A stretch of 64,000 nucleotides of DNA from Rahnella laticis (GTDB taxonomy: Bacteria; Pseudomonadota; Gammaproteobacteria; Enterobacterales; Enterobacteriaceae). The stretch spans positions 434,001 to 498,000 of the forward strand of contig NZ_JADOBI010000004.1 of the NCBI RefSeq assembly GCF_015644585.1, given 5' to 3'. Positions 30,593 to 40,880 of this stretch are shown here, piece by piece. The notes below the pieces were generated by a model. That model was not told the origin of the DNA. It saw nothing but the letters and a program-made list of their open reading frames with translations, and searched no databases. Each line of letters begins with the position of its first letter. Position 1 is the stretch's first letter. Made by a program: the position numbers and the translations under genes.

Positions 30593-32357
30593 GTTGTTCC
30601 GTCTCCATTTCCTGCGGCACGTCGTCCAGCGCTGCTTCAAGCTGCTGATAGCGGAACATATCCCGGTACCAGCCGGGCTGCGCAACAAGCTGATCGTGAT
30701 CGCCACGTTGCGAAATACTTCCATGGCTGAAGACCAGAATTTCGCTTGCTTCGGTCAGGGCTGAAAGGCGGTGTGCGCTGATAATCACCGTGCGGTCACT
30801 TCCCCACTGCCGTAAGTTATGCAGGATCTGATGTTCCGTACGGCCATCAACTGCCGACAGCGCATCGTCAAGGATCAGGATTTCTGCTTTCATCAGCAAC
30901 GCACGGGCGATGGAAATACGTTGTTTTTGCCCGCCGGAAAGCATTACCCCGCGCTCACCGACTTCGGTTTCATATCCCTGGGGCAATCGCAAAATATCGT
31001 CATGTACACTGGCAAGCCGCGCCGCTTCTTCAATTTCTTCCTGAGTAGCTTCCGGACGACCCAGCGCAATGTTTTGCGCCACTGTGTCGGAGAACAGGAA
31101 AGGTGTCTGGCTGACAATCGCCAGGCGCGCGCGCCAGTCGTCGAGCTGAATTTCTTTAAGAGATAACCCGTGATAGCGCACGTCCCCTTCTGTGACGTCA
31201 AACTGACGTTGGAGTAGAGCCAGAAGCGTACTCTTTCCGGAGCCGGTCGGGCCGCACAGCCCGAGCATTTTGCCCGGCTCCAGGGTGAATTCAACAGCAT
31301 TCAGTGCAGACTGACTATTTTCAGGATATTGGAATCGGGTTATCTGAGTCTCGAGTACGGCCCGGCCAGCCGGTAACGGTTTTGTTCCGTCAGCCACCGC
31401 AGGGGCTTCCTGCAACAAACTGCGTATACGGCTGTAAGCCGCACTTCCGCGTTCCACGATATTAAACATCCAGGCCAGCGCCAGCATCGGCCAGATCATC
31501 AGCCCGAGATACATCACAAAACTGGTTAATTCGCCGAGCGTCAGGTGACCGTTGACCACCATCCAGCTCCCGCCGCCAATCGCCAGCAGGTTTGCCATGC
31601 CGATAGACACATAAATGGTCGGATCAAAACGCGCATCAACGCGGGCAACGCGCATGTTTTTAGCACCGGTATCTGCCGCAACATCGGCAAACTGCGAAGA
31701 CTGATGATTTTCCAGCCCAAAAGCTTTGATCATCCTGATACTGGTGAGGCTTTCCTGCGCCTGATCGTTTAGTGAGGAGAACGCCGCCTGCGCCGTTTTA
31801 AAACGGGAATGCAACTGGTCTCCATAACGTTTGATGATGATCGCCATCACCGGCATTGGCACCAGAGAAAGTAGCGTCAGTTCCCAGCTAATCTGCGTTG
31901 CCATTACAATCAGCACCGCCAGCCCCATGACCAGCGAATCCACCAGCGTCAGAACGCCCTCGCCGGCTGCAAAGACCACGCGGTCAACGTCGTTGGTCGC
32001 CCGGGCAATTAAATCGCCAGTACGATGACGCAGATAAAAGGCCGGATGCTGGCGGCTGAGCTGCCGGAAGAAATCCTGTCGCAGTTCGACCGCAAGCTGA
32101 TAGGAGGCTCCGAATAACAGCACGCGCCAGACGTATCGCAACAAATACACCACAACAGCCGTGCCCAGCATCAGGCCAAGCCACGCGAAAAGCACACTGG
32201 CAGACATTTGTTTTGACGTTACGCCATCAATAATTACGCCAACCAGCTTGGGTGGCAGTAATTGCAGGATGGCAATAATGATCAGCAAGCCAACGGCACC
32301 CAGATACCGGCACCATTCGCGTCGGAAGTACCAGCCTAATTGTGCAAACAATCTCAC
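30585..32357 (-). CDS. mdlA: ABC exporter half-transporter MdlA (SmdA)
   Basis: Partner of MdlB. The GTG start ([15 protein letters not shown]) gives 590 residues, equal to E. coli MdlA; the in-frame ATG 18 bases upstream adds MYGKRC, which lacks a ribosome-binding site. The protein has six membrane helices, then Walker [10 protein letters not shown], signature LSGGQKQR and Walker B ILILDDAL. MdlA has the canonical signature and MdlB the altered one. In Serratia SmdAB exports drugs; the natural substrate is not clear. Confidence 0.95.
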   Translation of the reverse strand: MRLFAQLGWYFRREWCRYLGAVGLLIIIAILQLLPPKLVGVIIDGVTSKQMSASVLFAWLGLMLGTAVVVYLLRYVWRVLLFGASYQLAVELRQDFFRQLSRQHPAFYLRHRTGDLIARATNDVDRVVFAAGEGVLTLVDSLVMGLAVLIVMATQISWELTLLSLVPMPVMAIIIKRYGDQLHSRFKTAQAAFSSLNDQAQESLTSIRMIKAFGLENHQSSQFADVAADTGAKNMRVARVDARFDPTIYVSIGMANLLAIGGGSWMVVNGHLTLGELTSFVMYLGLMIWPMLALAWMFNIVERGSAAYSRIRSLLQEAPAVADGTKPLPAGRAVLETQITRFQYPENSQSALNAVEFTLEPGKMLGLCGPTGSGKSTLLALLQRQFDVTEGDVRYHGLSLKEIQLDDWRARLAIVSQTPFLFSDTVAQNIALGRPEATQEEIEEAARLASVHDDILRLPQGYETEVGERGVMLSGGQKQRISIARALLMKAEILILDDALSAVDGRTEHQILHNLRQWGSDRTVIISAHRLSALTEASEILVFSHGSISQRGDHDQLVAQPGWYRDMFRYQQLEAALDDVPQEMETEQRG

Positions 32358-32492
32358 GCAGCGTTTTCCATACAAATAATAATGATTTTATTGAGTTAAA
32401 CAGGTTTCAGAAACCCTGTTTTCTCTTCAGGACGACAAGGATACCAGAGTTAACATGCGTTTCTGATGAAACTTTTTACTGCAACTTTTGCA

Positions 32493-32948
32493 TTAAATTG
32501 GCAATACGGTGGTCGATTTTATGCGTTCCATCGCAAAACTTGAGGTCACATCGTTCAGTCCTGGAATGCCGTTCACAAGCCGCTTGTAAAAGTTGTCGTA
32601 GCTTTTCATATCGGAAACCTGAACCTGGAGTAAATAATCGTATTCCCCTGCCATACGGTAAAATCCCAGCACTTCGGGAAAGGCTTCCACCTGCTGTACA
32701 AATCGCTGATACCACTCGCTGTTGTGATGCTGAGTTTTAATCAGGACGAACGCCGTCAGGCTCAGCCCGAGTTTTTCACCATCCAGCAGGGCGACTTTTC
32801 CACAAATAATGCCGTCGTCTTCGAGACGTTTTATCCGTTTCCAGCAAGGCGTTGTGGTGAGATTCACCGCCTCAGCCAGTTCATTCAGAGAAAGCGTGCA
32901 ATCCTTCTGCAACAACGACAACAGTCTGAGGTCAATTTTATCTACCAT
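32493..32948 (-). CDS. decR: Lrp/AsnC-family regulator DecR (YbaO)
   Basis: A 151-residue Lrp-type regulator with an N-terminal helix-turn-helix ([25 protein letters not shown], residues about 19-43) and a C-terminal RAM ligand-binding domain. In E. coli DecR activates cysteine detoxification genes in response to L-cysteine. Here it is divergent, across 120 bases, from a PLP enzyme of the cysteine synthase/desulfhydrase fold, which makes that enzyme a likely target. Confidence 0.94.
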   Translation of the reverse strand: MVDKIDLRLLSLLQKDCTLSLNELAEAVNLTTTPCWKRIKRLEDDGIICGKVALLDGEKLGLSLTAFVLIKTQHHNSEWYQRFVQQVEAFPEVLGFYRMAGEYDYLLQVQVSDMKSYDNFYKRLVNGIPGLNDVTSSFAMERIKSTTVLPI

Positions 32949-33068
32949 AAGGCACTCCAGGAGAATATTTTTCTACAACACGCCCAGTTCATGGGTTAAA
33001 GGGTAACTTATTTCTCTGCCGCTTGCGTTATTCTTAATCCCACAAAACTTCTTCTGCGAGCTCTCATT

Positions 33069-34112
33069 ATGCAAAACGCCTGGGTTAATCACGCTATCAA
33101 AGAAATCGACGCGGATTTTCAGCGTTCAGCCGATACACATTTAATTCGTCTCGCCCTGAATGATTTCCCCGGAATTTCGCTGTATCTGAAAGATGAGAGC
33201 ACGCATCCGTCCGGCAGCCTGAAACACCGTCTGGCGCGCTCCCTGTTTTTGTATGGTCTGTGCAACGGCTGGATACGTGAAAATACGCCGATCATTGAGG
33301 CCTCTTCGGGCAGTACAGCTATTTCTGAGGCCTATTTCGCGCGCCTGCTCGGCCTGCCTTTTATTGCCGTGATGCCTTCCTGTACCGCGCCTCGGAAAAT
33401 TCAGCAGATAGAATTTTATGGCGGCCGCTGCCACTTTGTTGAAAACTCCGGTCAGATTTATGCCGCTTCCGAACAGCTTGCCCGTGAACTGAACGGGCAT
33501 TACATGGATCAGTTTACCTTTGCTGAGCGCGCGACCGACTGGCGGGGAAACAATAACATCGCTGACAGTATTTTCCGCCAGATGTCCCGTGAGCCGCATC
33601 CGGTGCCGCGATATCTGGTGATGAGCGCCGGAACAGGCGGCACCTCCGCCACTCTGGGACGTTACATCCGATATCAGGGACATAACACCGAACTGGTGGT
33701 GGTCGATCCGGAAAACTCAGTATTTTATGATTACTATCAGCAACGTGATGCCAGCGTAACCGCGCAATGCAGCAGCCGTATCGAAGGGATTGGCCGCCCG
33801 CGCGCCGAGCCTTCTTTTATACCCAGCGTCATCGACAGCATGATGCAGGTGCCTGATGCGGCCAGCGTCGCGACGCTTCACTGGCTGGAAAAAGTACTTG
33901 GCCGTAAAGTGGGCGGTTCAACCGGAACAAATGTCTGGGGTGCGCTGCAACTTGCTAAACAAATGCGAGAAAATGGCGAGACAGGTTCAATCGTCACGTT
34001 ACTTTGCGACAGTGGAGAACGTTATCTGAATACCTATTTTGACGAGAACTGGGTCGCGAAGAACATCGGGGATATTTCGGTGTACACACAGCAGCTTGAA
34101 GGTCTTAGCTGA
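33069..34112 (+). CDS. PLP-dependent cysteine synthase-family enzyme, probable cysteine desulfhydrase
   Basis: A 347-residue fold-type II PLP enzyme. The Schiff-base lysine is Lys52 in [11 protein letters not shown]; the substrate loop [14 protein letters not shown] follows near residue 78 and the PLP-phosphate loop [13 protein letters not shown] lies near residue 200. It resembles the Cds1-type cysteine desulfhydrase group, which releases H2S, pyruvate and ammonia, more than CysK, and lacks CysK-specific flanks. Divergence from decR supports a role in removing excess cysteine. No E. coli gene occupies this position. Confidence 0.85.
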   Translation: MQNAWVNHAIKEIDADFQRSADTHLIRLALNDFPGISLYLKDESTHPSGSLKHRLARSLFLYGLCNGWIRENTPIIEASSGSTAISEAYFARLLGLPFIAVMPSCTAPRKIQQIEFYGGRCHFVENSGQIYAASEQLARELNGHYMDQFTFAERATDWRGNNNIADSIFRQMSREPHPVPRYLVMSAGTGGTSATLGRYIRYQGHNTELVVVDPENSVFYDYYQQRDASVTAQCSSRIEGIGRPRAEPSFIPSVIDSMMQVPDAASVATLHWLEKVLGRKVGGSTGTNVWGALQLAKQMRENGETGSIVTLLCDSGERYLNTYFDENWVAKNIGDISVYTQQLEGLS

Positions 34113-34156
34113 GGTTTTAGATTAGCCAACGCACCAGCAGCTTGAATTATGAAGGA

Positions 34157-34186
34157 AAAAAGCCGGGACAGATAATCCCGGCTTGC
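34157..34186 (-). terminator. Terminator between the PLP enzyme gene and cof
   Basis: Hairpin with arms AGCCGGGA (34161-34168) and TCCCGGCT (34176-34183); the A-run next to it gives a T-run for the minus-strand cof transcript. Confidence 0.75.
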
Positions 34187-34195
34187 TGCAAAACC

Positions 34196-35017
34196 TTAAT
34201 ATTCGGGGGAATAGGTGAGGTTTGGTGTGTGCAGCCAGTGTTGCAAAAAGTGAGACACCGCCTGATTCCGGCAATGCCCGATAACTTGCAGATGCGGCGA
34301 TTGTTCTTTCAGCACAGGCAAAGCATTGCCCATGATCAGCCCCATTCCTACGCTTTCCAGCATTTCCCTGTCATTCATCGCATCGCCAAAGGCCATGCAT
34401 TCAGACATTTTGATCTCAAGCCCCGCCGTCAGAAGTGCCAGCGCGCTGCCTTTGTTACAGCCCGCAGGCTGTACATCCAGGCAATCATGCGCCGAAAAAC
34501 ACAGGTCCAGACGATTGCCGAAATGCGCTTTCAACTGCGGAACCAGTTTAAGCAGGGTTTCATGCGGTGCGCAGAAACACACTTTGCTGTTGCCTGCATC
34601 GGGCAATGTGCGCAGATCCTGCAAATGATAACGGAAACCGCTGAACTGATGCGGGATCAGCAAGTCGGGATCGTCCAGAGCGGTAAACCAGCCGTCGTCA
34701 CGAAAAACATGCTGACTCGCCGGTGTATCCCAGGCCGTGTGCAGCAATTCATGCGCACAATCTTCCGGTAAATCACTGGCGTGCAGTAAATGCCCCGACA
34801 AGTCATGAATACGTGTGCCATTGCCGGTAATCAGAAAACCTTCCATGCCTATATTGGCCAGAATATCTTTCATTTCAAGATAATGGCGTCCGGTGGCAAA
34901 GGTGAGACGCATGGGTTTTTCTGCCAGCTGGCTCAGGGTTGCCAGCGTTTTCTCGCCCAGGGTATGGTCGGGTAAAAGAAGTGTGCCATCCATATCGAAT
35001 GCAGCTAAACGGTACAT
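34196..35017 (-). CDS. cof: HAD-family HMP-PP phosphatase Cof
   Basis: Haloacid-dehalogenase superfamily phosphatase that hydrolyses 4-amino-5-hydroxymethylpyrimidine pyrophosphate and other phosphates. The ATG at MYRLAAFDMDGTLLLPDHTLG gives 273 residues (E. coli Cof 272). Catalytic motif I is DMDGT at residues 8-12, motif II is the FATGR segment and motif IV is AFGDAMNDREML near residue 220, with the Cof cap domain in the middle. An earlier in-frame ATG at 35053 is less likely. It is divergent from ybaE. Confidence 0.95.
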   Translation of the reverse strand: MYRLAAFDMDGTLLLPDHTLGEKTLATLSQLAEKPMRLTFATGRHYLEMKDILANIGMEGFLITGNGTRIHDLSGHLLHASDLPEDCAHELLHTAWDTPASQHVFRDDGWFTALDDPDLLIPHQFSGFRYHLQDLRTLPDAGNSKVCFCAPHETLLKLVPQLKAHFGNRLDLCFSAHDCLDVQPAGCNKGSALALLTAGLEIKMSECMAFGDAMNDREMLESVGMGLIMGNALPVLKEQSPHLQVIGHCRNQAVSHFLQHWLHTPNLTYSPEY

Positions 35018-35209
35018 ATTTCCTCTCTGGGCGGGAATGATTTTCACGTTCAAAGTATGGACTGCGATTTGCGGAACTAATAGTGAACAGTTTATGAATA
35101 CTCTTCCGGGTTTAGTTCACACTTTGGTTTTCGGCCCCGCGCCATCAGTAAAAGTCTGCGATATGCTGAAGTGAATCCCGTACCAGAAAAATAAGGTTCC
35201 GTATTTTCC

Positions 35210-36922
35210 ATGCGATTGCAAAACCGGCTTAACCAGTATCAGCGCCTGTACGTGAAAACCGGGCAGGAACCCGTTTTACTTACTGTGACTGAACTGGCCG
35301 ATATTTTCTGCTGCAGCGAACGCCACACGCGGACATTGCTGAGCCATTTTAAAGATGCGGGGTGGATAAACTGGCGCTCACAGTCCGGTCGCGGAAAACG
35401 CGCGTCGTTGTGCTGCCTGAAATCTCCTGAAGATTTACGCGGTGCTTATCTGCAGGAGTTGCTCAAAAACGGCGAGCATTCAGCGGCTTTGCAACTCAGT
35501 CAGCTGGACCCGACACATCTGAATACCCTGCTTGCGCCGCACCTTGGCGGACAATGGCAGGAAGATGCGCCCACGTTGCGGATCCCGTATTACCGCCCTC
35601 TCCAGTTTCTGGATCCCTTGACGCTGACCGGCCGCGCAGAACAACACCTGGCGCATACCATTCATGCAGGTCTGACGCACTTTGTCCCCGGGAACCCGAC
35701 GCCGCAGCCGGATCTGGCCCATCACTGGCAAATCAGCAATGACGGCAAAACCTGGCAGTTCTTTCTGCGCAGTCAGCTTTTCTGGCACAACGGAGAACCG
35801 CTGAAAACATCGCAACTGCTGACCCGCTTTGAGCAATTGCGCCATTCAGCACGGGGAAAACACAATCTGGCATCTGTGATCCAAATATCTCAGCCACACG
35901 CGCAGTGCCTGCAATTTGATCTCGACACCCCCGATTACTGGCTGGCGCACCGGTTTGCCGATCTCAATTGTCTGCTCTCACATCCTGAAAATCCGCATAT
36001 CGGCGCGGGTCCTTTCCGGCTGACGCATTTTTCTCCCGAACTGGTCAGGCTGGAACAGCACACGCTTTATACCCTGCAACATCCTTATCTTGCGGCGATA
36101 GAATTTTGGATCACGCCGCAGTTATTCGCGCAAAAGAATAATGTGAGCTGTCAGCATCCGGTGAGGATCATTCTGGGAGAAGAGGAAGAATTGTCGCGCG
36201 TCAAACCGGTCAGACGCAGCACCAGCCTGGGGTTTTGTTATATCGCCACCAATCTGCGGCGGGGCGTTCTGAATGAAGCTCAGGCACGGAAAATTGTCCG
36301 GTTGATCCAGCGCAGCGGCATGCTGGATAATCTTCCGATTGATCATGATCTGGTGAAAGCCAGCAAAGAAATGCTGCCTGGCTGGCCCATTCCTTTGCAT
36401 GACGATACCGACGTTCCCCTGCCGGAAAAGCTGAGACTCCTGTTTCATCCGCCGGTGGAATTTGAACTGGTCGCTCAGGCTTTGCAGCAAAAGCTGGCTG
36501 TTCAGGGCTGCGCGCTGGAAGTCGTTTATCACGAGGGGCGTTTGTGGGAAGACGGTGAACTGTTGAAATCTGCCGATCTGCTGCTCGGCGATCGTCTGAT
36601 CGGTGAATCGCCGGAAGCCACGCTGGAAAACTGGTTGCAGCAGGATCCGCTCTGGCTGGAAATTTTGCGCGAAGATGATCTGCACAATCAGCAACAGCGC
36701 CTCCTGCATATTCAGCAAATTCCACTCGAAAACCGTCGCGCCGATGAGCTACGCGATCATTTTTATCAGTGGATGCAAACCGGCATCGTGACGCCTTTAT
36801 TTAATTATCAGTATCAGGTCAGCGCACCGCCGCGGATCAGCGGCGTTCAGCTCACGGCGTGGGGCTGGTTTGATTTTTGTCAGGCCTGGGTTCCGCCGCC
36901 TTTGTTATCCGAAAACGCGTGA
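35210..36922 (+). CDS. ybaE: SgrR-family regulator-like protein YbaE
   Basis: A 570-residue two-domain protein resembling the sugar-phosphate-stress regulator SgrR. Residues 1-110 form a winged-helix DNA-binding region (LTVTELADIFCCSERHTRTLLSHFKDAGWINW), and residues about 150-550 an extracytoplasmic-solute-binding (SBP_bac_5) domain without a signal peptide, so it is cytosolic. E. coli YbaE is 566 residues at the same place between cof and queC. Its targets and ligand are unknown. Confidence 0.92.
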   Translation: MRLQNRLNQYQRLYVKTGQEPVLLTVTELADIFCCSERHTRTLLSHFKDAGWINWRSQSGRGKRASLCCLKSPEDLRGAYLQELLKNGEHSAALQLSQLDPTHLNTLLAPHLGGQWQEDAPTLRIPYYRPLQFLDPLTLTGRAEQHLAHTIHAGLTHFVPGNPTPQPDLAHHWQISNDGKTWQFFLRSQLFWHNGEPLKTSQLLTRFEQLRHSARGKHNLASVIQISQPHAQCLQFDLDTPDYWLAHRFADLNCLLSHPENPHIGAGPFRLTHFSPELVRLEQHTLYTLQHPYLAAIEFWITPQLFAQKNNVSCQHPVRIILGEEEELSRVKPVRRSTSLGFCYIATNLRRGVLNEAQARKIVRLIQRSGMLDNLPIDHDLVKASKEMLPGWPIPLHDDTDVPLPEKLRLLFHPPVEFELVAQALQQKLAVQGCALEVVYHEGRLWEDGELLKSADLLLGDRLIGESPEATLENWLQQDPLWLEILREDDLHNQQQRLLHIQQIPLENRRADELRDHFYQWMQTGIVTPLFNYQYQVSAPPRISGVQLTAWGWFDFCQAWVPPPLLSENA

Positions 36923-37019
36923 CCGAGCTGTTTAGCTACACTCTGACGTTAAAGAAAAGTACCATTAACCTAATTTTACTGCGCCGGACGCAGTCGGTTT
37001 CGTAATACAGGTAAACAGA

Positions 37020-37718
37020 ATGAAAAGAGCAGTGGTGGTTTTCAGCGGCGGACAAGACTCAACAACTTGCCTGATTCAGGCATTGAAGCAGTATGACGAA
37101 GTTCATTGCGTCACGTTTGATTACGGCCAGCGCCATCGTGCTGAAATTGAGATTGCACAAAAGCTGTCCGTAGAATTAGATGCCCGCGCACACAAAGTGC
37201 TGGATGTGAATTTGCTCAATGAACTGGCGGTCAGCAGCCTGACGCGCGATAACATCCCCGTTCCTAACTTTGGTGATGAAAATGACGGCGGCCTGCCGAG
37301 CACTTTTGTTCCCGGCCGTAATATTTTGTTCCTGACACTGGCAGCAATTTATGCCTATCAGATCCAGGCAGAAGCCGTGATTACCGGCGTTTGTGAAACT
37401 GACTTCTCCGGTTATCCGGATTGCCGGGATGAGTTTGTCAAAGCGCTGAATACGGCCGTCTCGCTGGGTCTGGCGCGCGATGTGCGTTTTGAAACCCCGC
37501 TGATGTGGCTCAATAAGGCCGAGACCTGGGCGCTGGCAGATTACTATCAGCAACTGGATTTGGTGCGTCACCAAACGCTGACCTGCTATAACGGCATTGC
37601 GGGTGATGGCTGCGGTGAATGTGCGGCCTGCCATTTACGCGCTAACGGCCTGCAACAATATCATCAGGATAAGGACGGCGTTACCGCCAGCCTGAAGAAG
37701 AAGACCGGTCTGCGTTAA
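37020..37718 (+). CDS. queC: 7-cyano-7-deazaguanine synthase QueC
   Basis: Converts 7-carboxy-7-deazaguanine to preQ0, a precursor of queuosine in tRNA, using ATP and ammonia. The 232-residue protein has the PP-loop SGGQDS at residues 9-14 and the structural zinc cysteines at Cys189, 198, 201 and 204 (CGECAACH). It matches E. coli QueC (231 residues) in position and length. No clear preQ1 riboswitch was visible upstream. Confidence 0.97.
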   Translation: MKRAVVVFSGGQDSTTCLIQALKQYDEVHCVTFDYGQRHRAEIEIAQKLSVELDARAHKVLDVNLLNELAVSSLTRDNIPVPNFGDENDGGLPSTFVPGRNILFLTLAAIYAYQIQAEAVITGVCETDFSGYPDCRDEFVKALNTAVSLGLARDVRFETPLMWLNKAETWALADYYQQLDLVRHQTLTCYNGIAGDGCGECAACHLRANGLQQYHQDKDGVTASLKKKTGLR

Positions 37719-37741
37719 CAGCCAGACGGCAGAGTTTTATG

Positions 37742-37776
37742 ACGGGCGGCCTGAAAGCTGCCCGTTTTTGTTTTTC
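37742..37776 (+). terminator. Terminator of queC
   Basis: Hairpin with arms ACGGGCGGC and GCTGCCCGT (one wobble pair) followed by TTTTGTTTTT, 24 bases after the queC stop. Confidence 0.85.
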
Positions 37777-37792
37777 ACTATACATCCGCGAA

Positions 37793-38194
37793 TCAGTCGT
37801 TCTCCAGTTCCAGCTCGCGTAGTCTTTCCAGTAACTCACCTTCCAGTGGCAACGCTTTTTGTGTCTGCAGATCGATACACACAAACGTCAGCGTGGCATC
37901 TGCCACCACTTCACCTTCACAGGTCAACACTTGTTCGAGAACCCCGCTTCGCCCGTTGAGTTGCTGCAGGCTGCTGTCGATACGCAGAACATCACCGAGC
38001 ACCGCGGGTTTGCGGTAATTGATATTGATATTCACTACGATGAAAGCGATTTTGTTTTCGCTCATCCACTGGAAACCGGACTGGTTATCCAGCCATTCCC
38101 AGCGCGCGGTCTCCAGAAATTCAAGGTAACGTGCGTTGTTAACGTGCTGGTAAACATCAATGTGAAAACCGCGAACTTTAATAAACGTATGCAT
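37793..38194 (-). CDS. fadM: Long-chain acyl-CoA thioesterase FadM (YbaW)
   Basis: Hot-dog-fold thioesterase for long-chain, especially unsaturated, acyl-CoA; in E. coli it belongs to the FadR regulon. The ATG at MHTFIKVRGFHIDVYQHVNN gives 133 residues against 132 in E. coli. The catalytic Asp/His/Asn loop DVYQHVNNARYLEFLE is intact at residues 13-28. Twelve residues upstream in frame were left out. No FadR site was confirmed by eye. Confidence 0.95.
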   Translation of the reverse strand: MHTFIKVRGFHIDVYQHVNNARYLEFLETARWEWLDNQSGFQWMSENKIAFIVVNININYRKPAVLGDVLRIDSSLQQLNGRSGVLEQVLTCEGEVVADATLTFVCIDLQTQKALPLEGELLERLRELELEND

Positions 38195-38312
38195 AGTGGT
38201 TAAAAAACTCCTGATAATCGCCTGAGGCATACAACCAAACTGGTCAGATGTTTTTAGAGATTAGCAGAAGAAAACGGCGGCAACCGTTCAGGAATTGCCG
38301 CCGCGACATCCG

Positions 38313-38696
38313 TCACAGTTTCAGACGGTCCTTGTTACGTTCAAACAGTGCAGCGCCGATCCCCGGCACTTCGCGCAGCTGTTCGATGTCGGTGAATTGC
38401 CCAAGTTCCTCACGGTAGCTGATAATGGCCTGCGCCTTTTTCATCCCTACGCCATTCATCACTTTGGCAAACTCTTCCGCTGTTGCGGTATTGATTTTGA
38501 CGGTACTTTCATCTGTCACCGCCACCTGTTCCTTTTTCACCTGCGGGCCTGAGACTTTGCCCGCTGCTGTCACGGGCGCAGCCGTCGTGGTTGCCACGCT
38601 ACTGGCGGCATTCGGTGCCGCCTGCAACATCACCGGTAAAGTAGAAAGCCCCAAAGCCAGCGCCAACGAAAGTGAAGTAATGCCTAATTTTTTCAT
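38313..38696 (-). CDS. ybaV: ComEA-like helix-hairpin-helix protein YbaV
   Basis: Probably secreted DNA-binding-type protein of 127 residues. It has a signal peptide (residues 1-26, MKKLGITSLSLALALGLS, ending LQA), an Ala/Thr/Pro-rich linker, and a C-terminal double helix-hairpin-helix domain (INTATAEEFAKVMNGVGMKKAQAIISYRE and VPGIGAALFERN), as in ComEA. GGAGG lies 7 bases before the ATG, deciding against the upstream ATG. Role unknown; the fold suggests DNA binding in the periplasm. Confidence 0.92.
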   Translation of the reverse strand: MKKLGITSLSLALALGLSTLPVMLQAAPNAASSVATTTAAPVTAAGKVSGPQVKKEQVAVTDESTVKINTATAEEFAKVMNGVGMKKAQAIISYREELGQFTDIEQLREVPGIGAALFERNKDRLKL

Positions 38697-38776
38697 GCTG
38701 TATCCTCCATGTGTTTGACAGCACGGAGAGAGTGCATCAGGGCGAAACAGCGAACAATGGGCAACTTTCAAATATG

Positions 38777-38801
38777 GAAAAGGCCGCGAAAGCGGCCTTT
38801 G
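38777..38801 (-). terminator. Terminator of ppiD
   Basis: Hairpin with arms AAAGGCCGC and GCGGCCTTT and a GAAA loop, with flanking T-rich sequence on the minus strand downstream of ybaV/ppiD junction. Confidence 0.7.
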
Positions 38802-38834
38802 TTTGTTGCAACGCGTTGCAAAACTTTGCGGCGT

Positions 38835-40715
38835 TTACTGGTTTTGTGCGGCTGAACCGTATTTGATTTTTGCTTCCTGACGAAGATTTGTCAGCAGCGC
38901 ATCAAAGGTCACGTTCGAGGAGGTCTGTTGCATCTCCTGCGTGAAACGTGCCACATCGGCTTCAGGCACAACGCCAGGTGTCACGCCAGTCAGTTTGACC
39001 AGAACGCTGTTACCTTTGTCATCCTGAGACAGGCCATAAACCAGCTGGTCTTTTTGCGGGTGCGGTAACGCGTAGACATTTTCTTCGAACGCAGAAGGCT
39101 GCTGGCTGCGCTGTACTTTCTGTACTGCGCCAAAGCTCAGACCTGCGGCTTTCATCGCGTCATCGCCTTTACCGTCTTTAAGAGCGGTCAGCAGTTTCTC
39201 ACCATCATCACGCGCCTGATCCTGTGCTTTTTGATGTTTAAGCATCGCCGTCACCTGATCTTTCACATCAGCGAACGGTTTAACCCCTTCAGCTTTATGC
39301 GCATCGACACGCACCACGAAGGCGCGATCGCCGTCTACGGTGATGATGTCAGAGTTGCTGCCCGGTGAACCGTCCTGACCAATCAGACCGCCTTCAAAAA
39401 TCGCCTGCACAACAGGTTTAAAATTAATACCTGCGGGGATTTGATTCTGAGTGAACCAGTCGGTATGAACCGCTTTGGTTCCTGCAACCTGCTCAGCAGA
39501 AGCTAAAGATTCGTTATCATTGGTCGCGGCCTCGCTGACTTTTTGTTGCAGCGCGTAGTAAGCATCCAGTGATTTTTCCTGCTTCAGCTTGTCTGTAATC
39601 GTGTTACGGACTTCAGCCAAAGGTTTCACCTTCTCAGGCGTCACATCTTCAAGGCGCAAGATGAAGAAACCACTGTCAGATTTAATGACGCCAGACACCT
39701 GACCTTTCGTGGTCAGATTCGCGTTTTTAAATTCTGGCAGAGTTGTTTCAGGTTCCATCCAACCCAGATCACCGCCTTGTTTTGCACTCAGTGCATCGGT
39801 CGATTTGGTTTTTGCCAGCGCTGCGAAATCAGTTCCTTTCGCCAGCTCTGCTGCCACAGCGTCGGCATCAGCCTGAGTTTTCAGGACGATAACGCTGTAA
39901 CGACGACGTTCCGGCTGACCGAATTCATTTTTGTGCTGATCGTAGTAAGCGCTGATATCCGCGTCAGTCACGTCAGTTTTGCCCTGCATCGCCGCTGCAT
40001 CCATTTCGATGTAGCTGATCTTGACTTGCTCAGGGGAAATAAAGCTGTTTTTGTTCTGGTCGTAGAAGGCCTGTAACTCTGCGTCAGTGACCTGCTGCTT
40101 GGCCGCCAGAGCGTTTGTGTCCAGCGTAGCCGTCTGTACATCGCGGCTTTGCAGGATCAGTTCACCCAGCGATTTGCTTTCTACTGGCAGAACAAAATCG
40201 GACTGACCGAAGGCTTGTTCGAGCTGCTGGCTGATCAGCTGGCGTTTCATCAGCTGTGCAAAGTTATCCGCGGTGTAACCCATGCTCTGGATGCTTTGCA
40301 GATATTTAGCGTTATCGAAACGGCCATCAGTCTGGAATTGTGGGGTCGCAAAAATCGCGTCTTTGATCTGCTGATCGCTGACGGCAATGCCTAATTTTTT
40401 GGAATACTGATCCAGCAAAGTGACGTCAATCAGATTGCTCAGGGATTCCTGACGCAACTGCTGCATATAACCTTCGCTGCCTGCCAGCGCAGAGAATTGA
40501 TCACCGAGCTGTTGCTGCAGACGGTTCCGCTGATTCTGCACCGCCTGCTCTAACTGAGCACGCCCGATTTCCTGACCATTCACTTTCGCTGCATAGTCGC
40601 CTGAACCGCCGACCAGGTAGTTGCCCACCCCTGTCAAAATAAAGGACAGAATAATCAGGGCCAGAATGATTTTGAGCACGACGTTATTGGAAGCCGCGCG
40701 TAAATTGTCCATCAT
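38835..40715 (-). CDS. ppiD: Periplasmic folding chaperone PpiD
   Basis: Inner-membrane-anchored parvulin-type protein near SecYEG that assists folding of exported proteins. The 626 residues begin with a membrane anchor (about residues 14-34), followed by a SurA-like chaperone domain and a parvulin domain around residues 265-355 (RRRYSVIVLKTQADA, GGDLGWMEPETTLPEF). E. coli PpiD is 623 residues. It is upstream of ybaV on this strand and downstream of hupB, as in E. coli. Confidence 0.97.
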   Translation of the reverse strand: MMDNLRAASNNVVLKIILALIILSFILTGVGNYLVGGSGDYAAKVNGQEIGRAQLEQAVQNQRNRLQQQLGDQFSALAGSEGYMQQLRQESLSNLIDVTLLDQYSKKLGIAVSDQQIKDAIFATPQFQTDGRFDNAKYLQSIQSMGYTADNFAQLMKRQLISQQLEQAFGQSDFVLPVESKSLGELILQSRDVQTATLDTNALAAKQQVTDAELQAFYDQNKNSFISPEQVKISYIEMDAAAMQGKTDVTDADISAYYDQHKNEFGQPERRRYSVIVLKTQADADAVAAELAKGTDFAALAKTKSTDALSAKQGGDLGWMEPETTLPEFKNANLTTKGQVSGVIKSDSGFFILRLEDVTPEKVKPLAEVRNTITDKLKQEKSLDAYYALQQKVSEAATNDNESLASAEQVAGTKAVHTDWFTQNQIPAGINFKPVVQAIFEGGLIGQDGSPGSNSDIITVDGDRAFVVRVDAHKAEGVKPFADVKDQVTAMLKHQKAQDQARDDGEKLLTALKDGKGDDAMKAAGLSFGAVQKVQRSQQPSAFEENVYALPHPQKDQLVYGLSQDDKGNSVLVKLTGVTPGVVPEADVARFTQEMQQTSSNVTFDALLTNLRQEAKIKYGSAAQNQ

Positions 40716-40738
40716 AGTGAGGCAACACTCCGCTGTAA

Positions 40739-40770
40739 TAAAAAAAGCGCACCGTTTTCGATGCGCCTTA
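40739..40770 (-). terminator. Terminator of hupB
   Basis: Hairpin with arms GCGCATCG and CGGTGCGC (minus strand) followed by seven T, just upstream of the ppiD start. Confidence 0.82.
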
Positions 40771-40880
40771 TATCTTACCTTACCAGCCCGATGACGTCAG
40801 GTTATTGTTTAACAACCAGACCTGAATGAAAAAGCATCAGTAATGCCCCTCACACAGTTTCGACGTCAGTCAGCAGGTAA

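Noticed and set aside
35079-35117. GTGAAC and GTTCAC inverted repeat between cof and ybaE
   Set aside because: Only six-base arms with a 26-base gap, which is expected often by chance.
36923-37019. Possible preQ1 riboswitch before queC
   Set aside because: The gap is only 97 bases and I could not see the conserved aptamer fold by eye.
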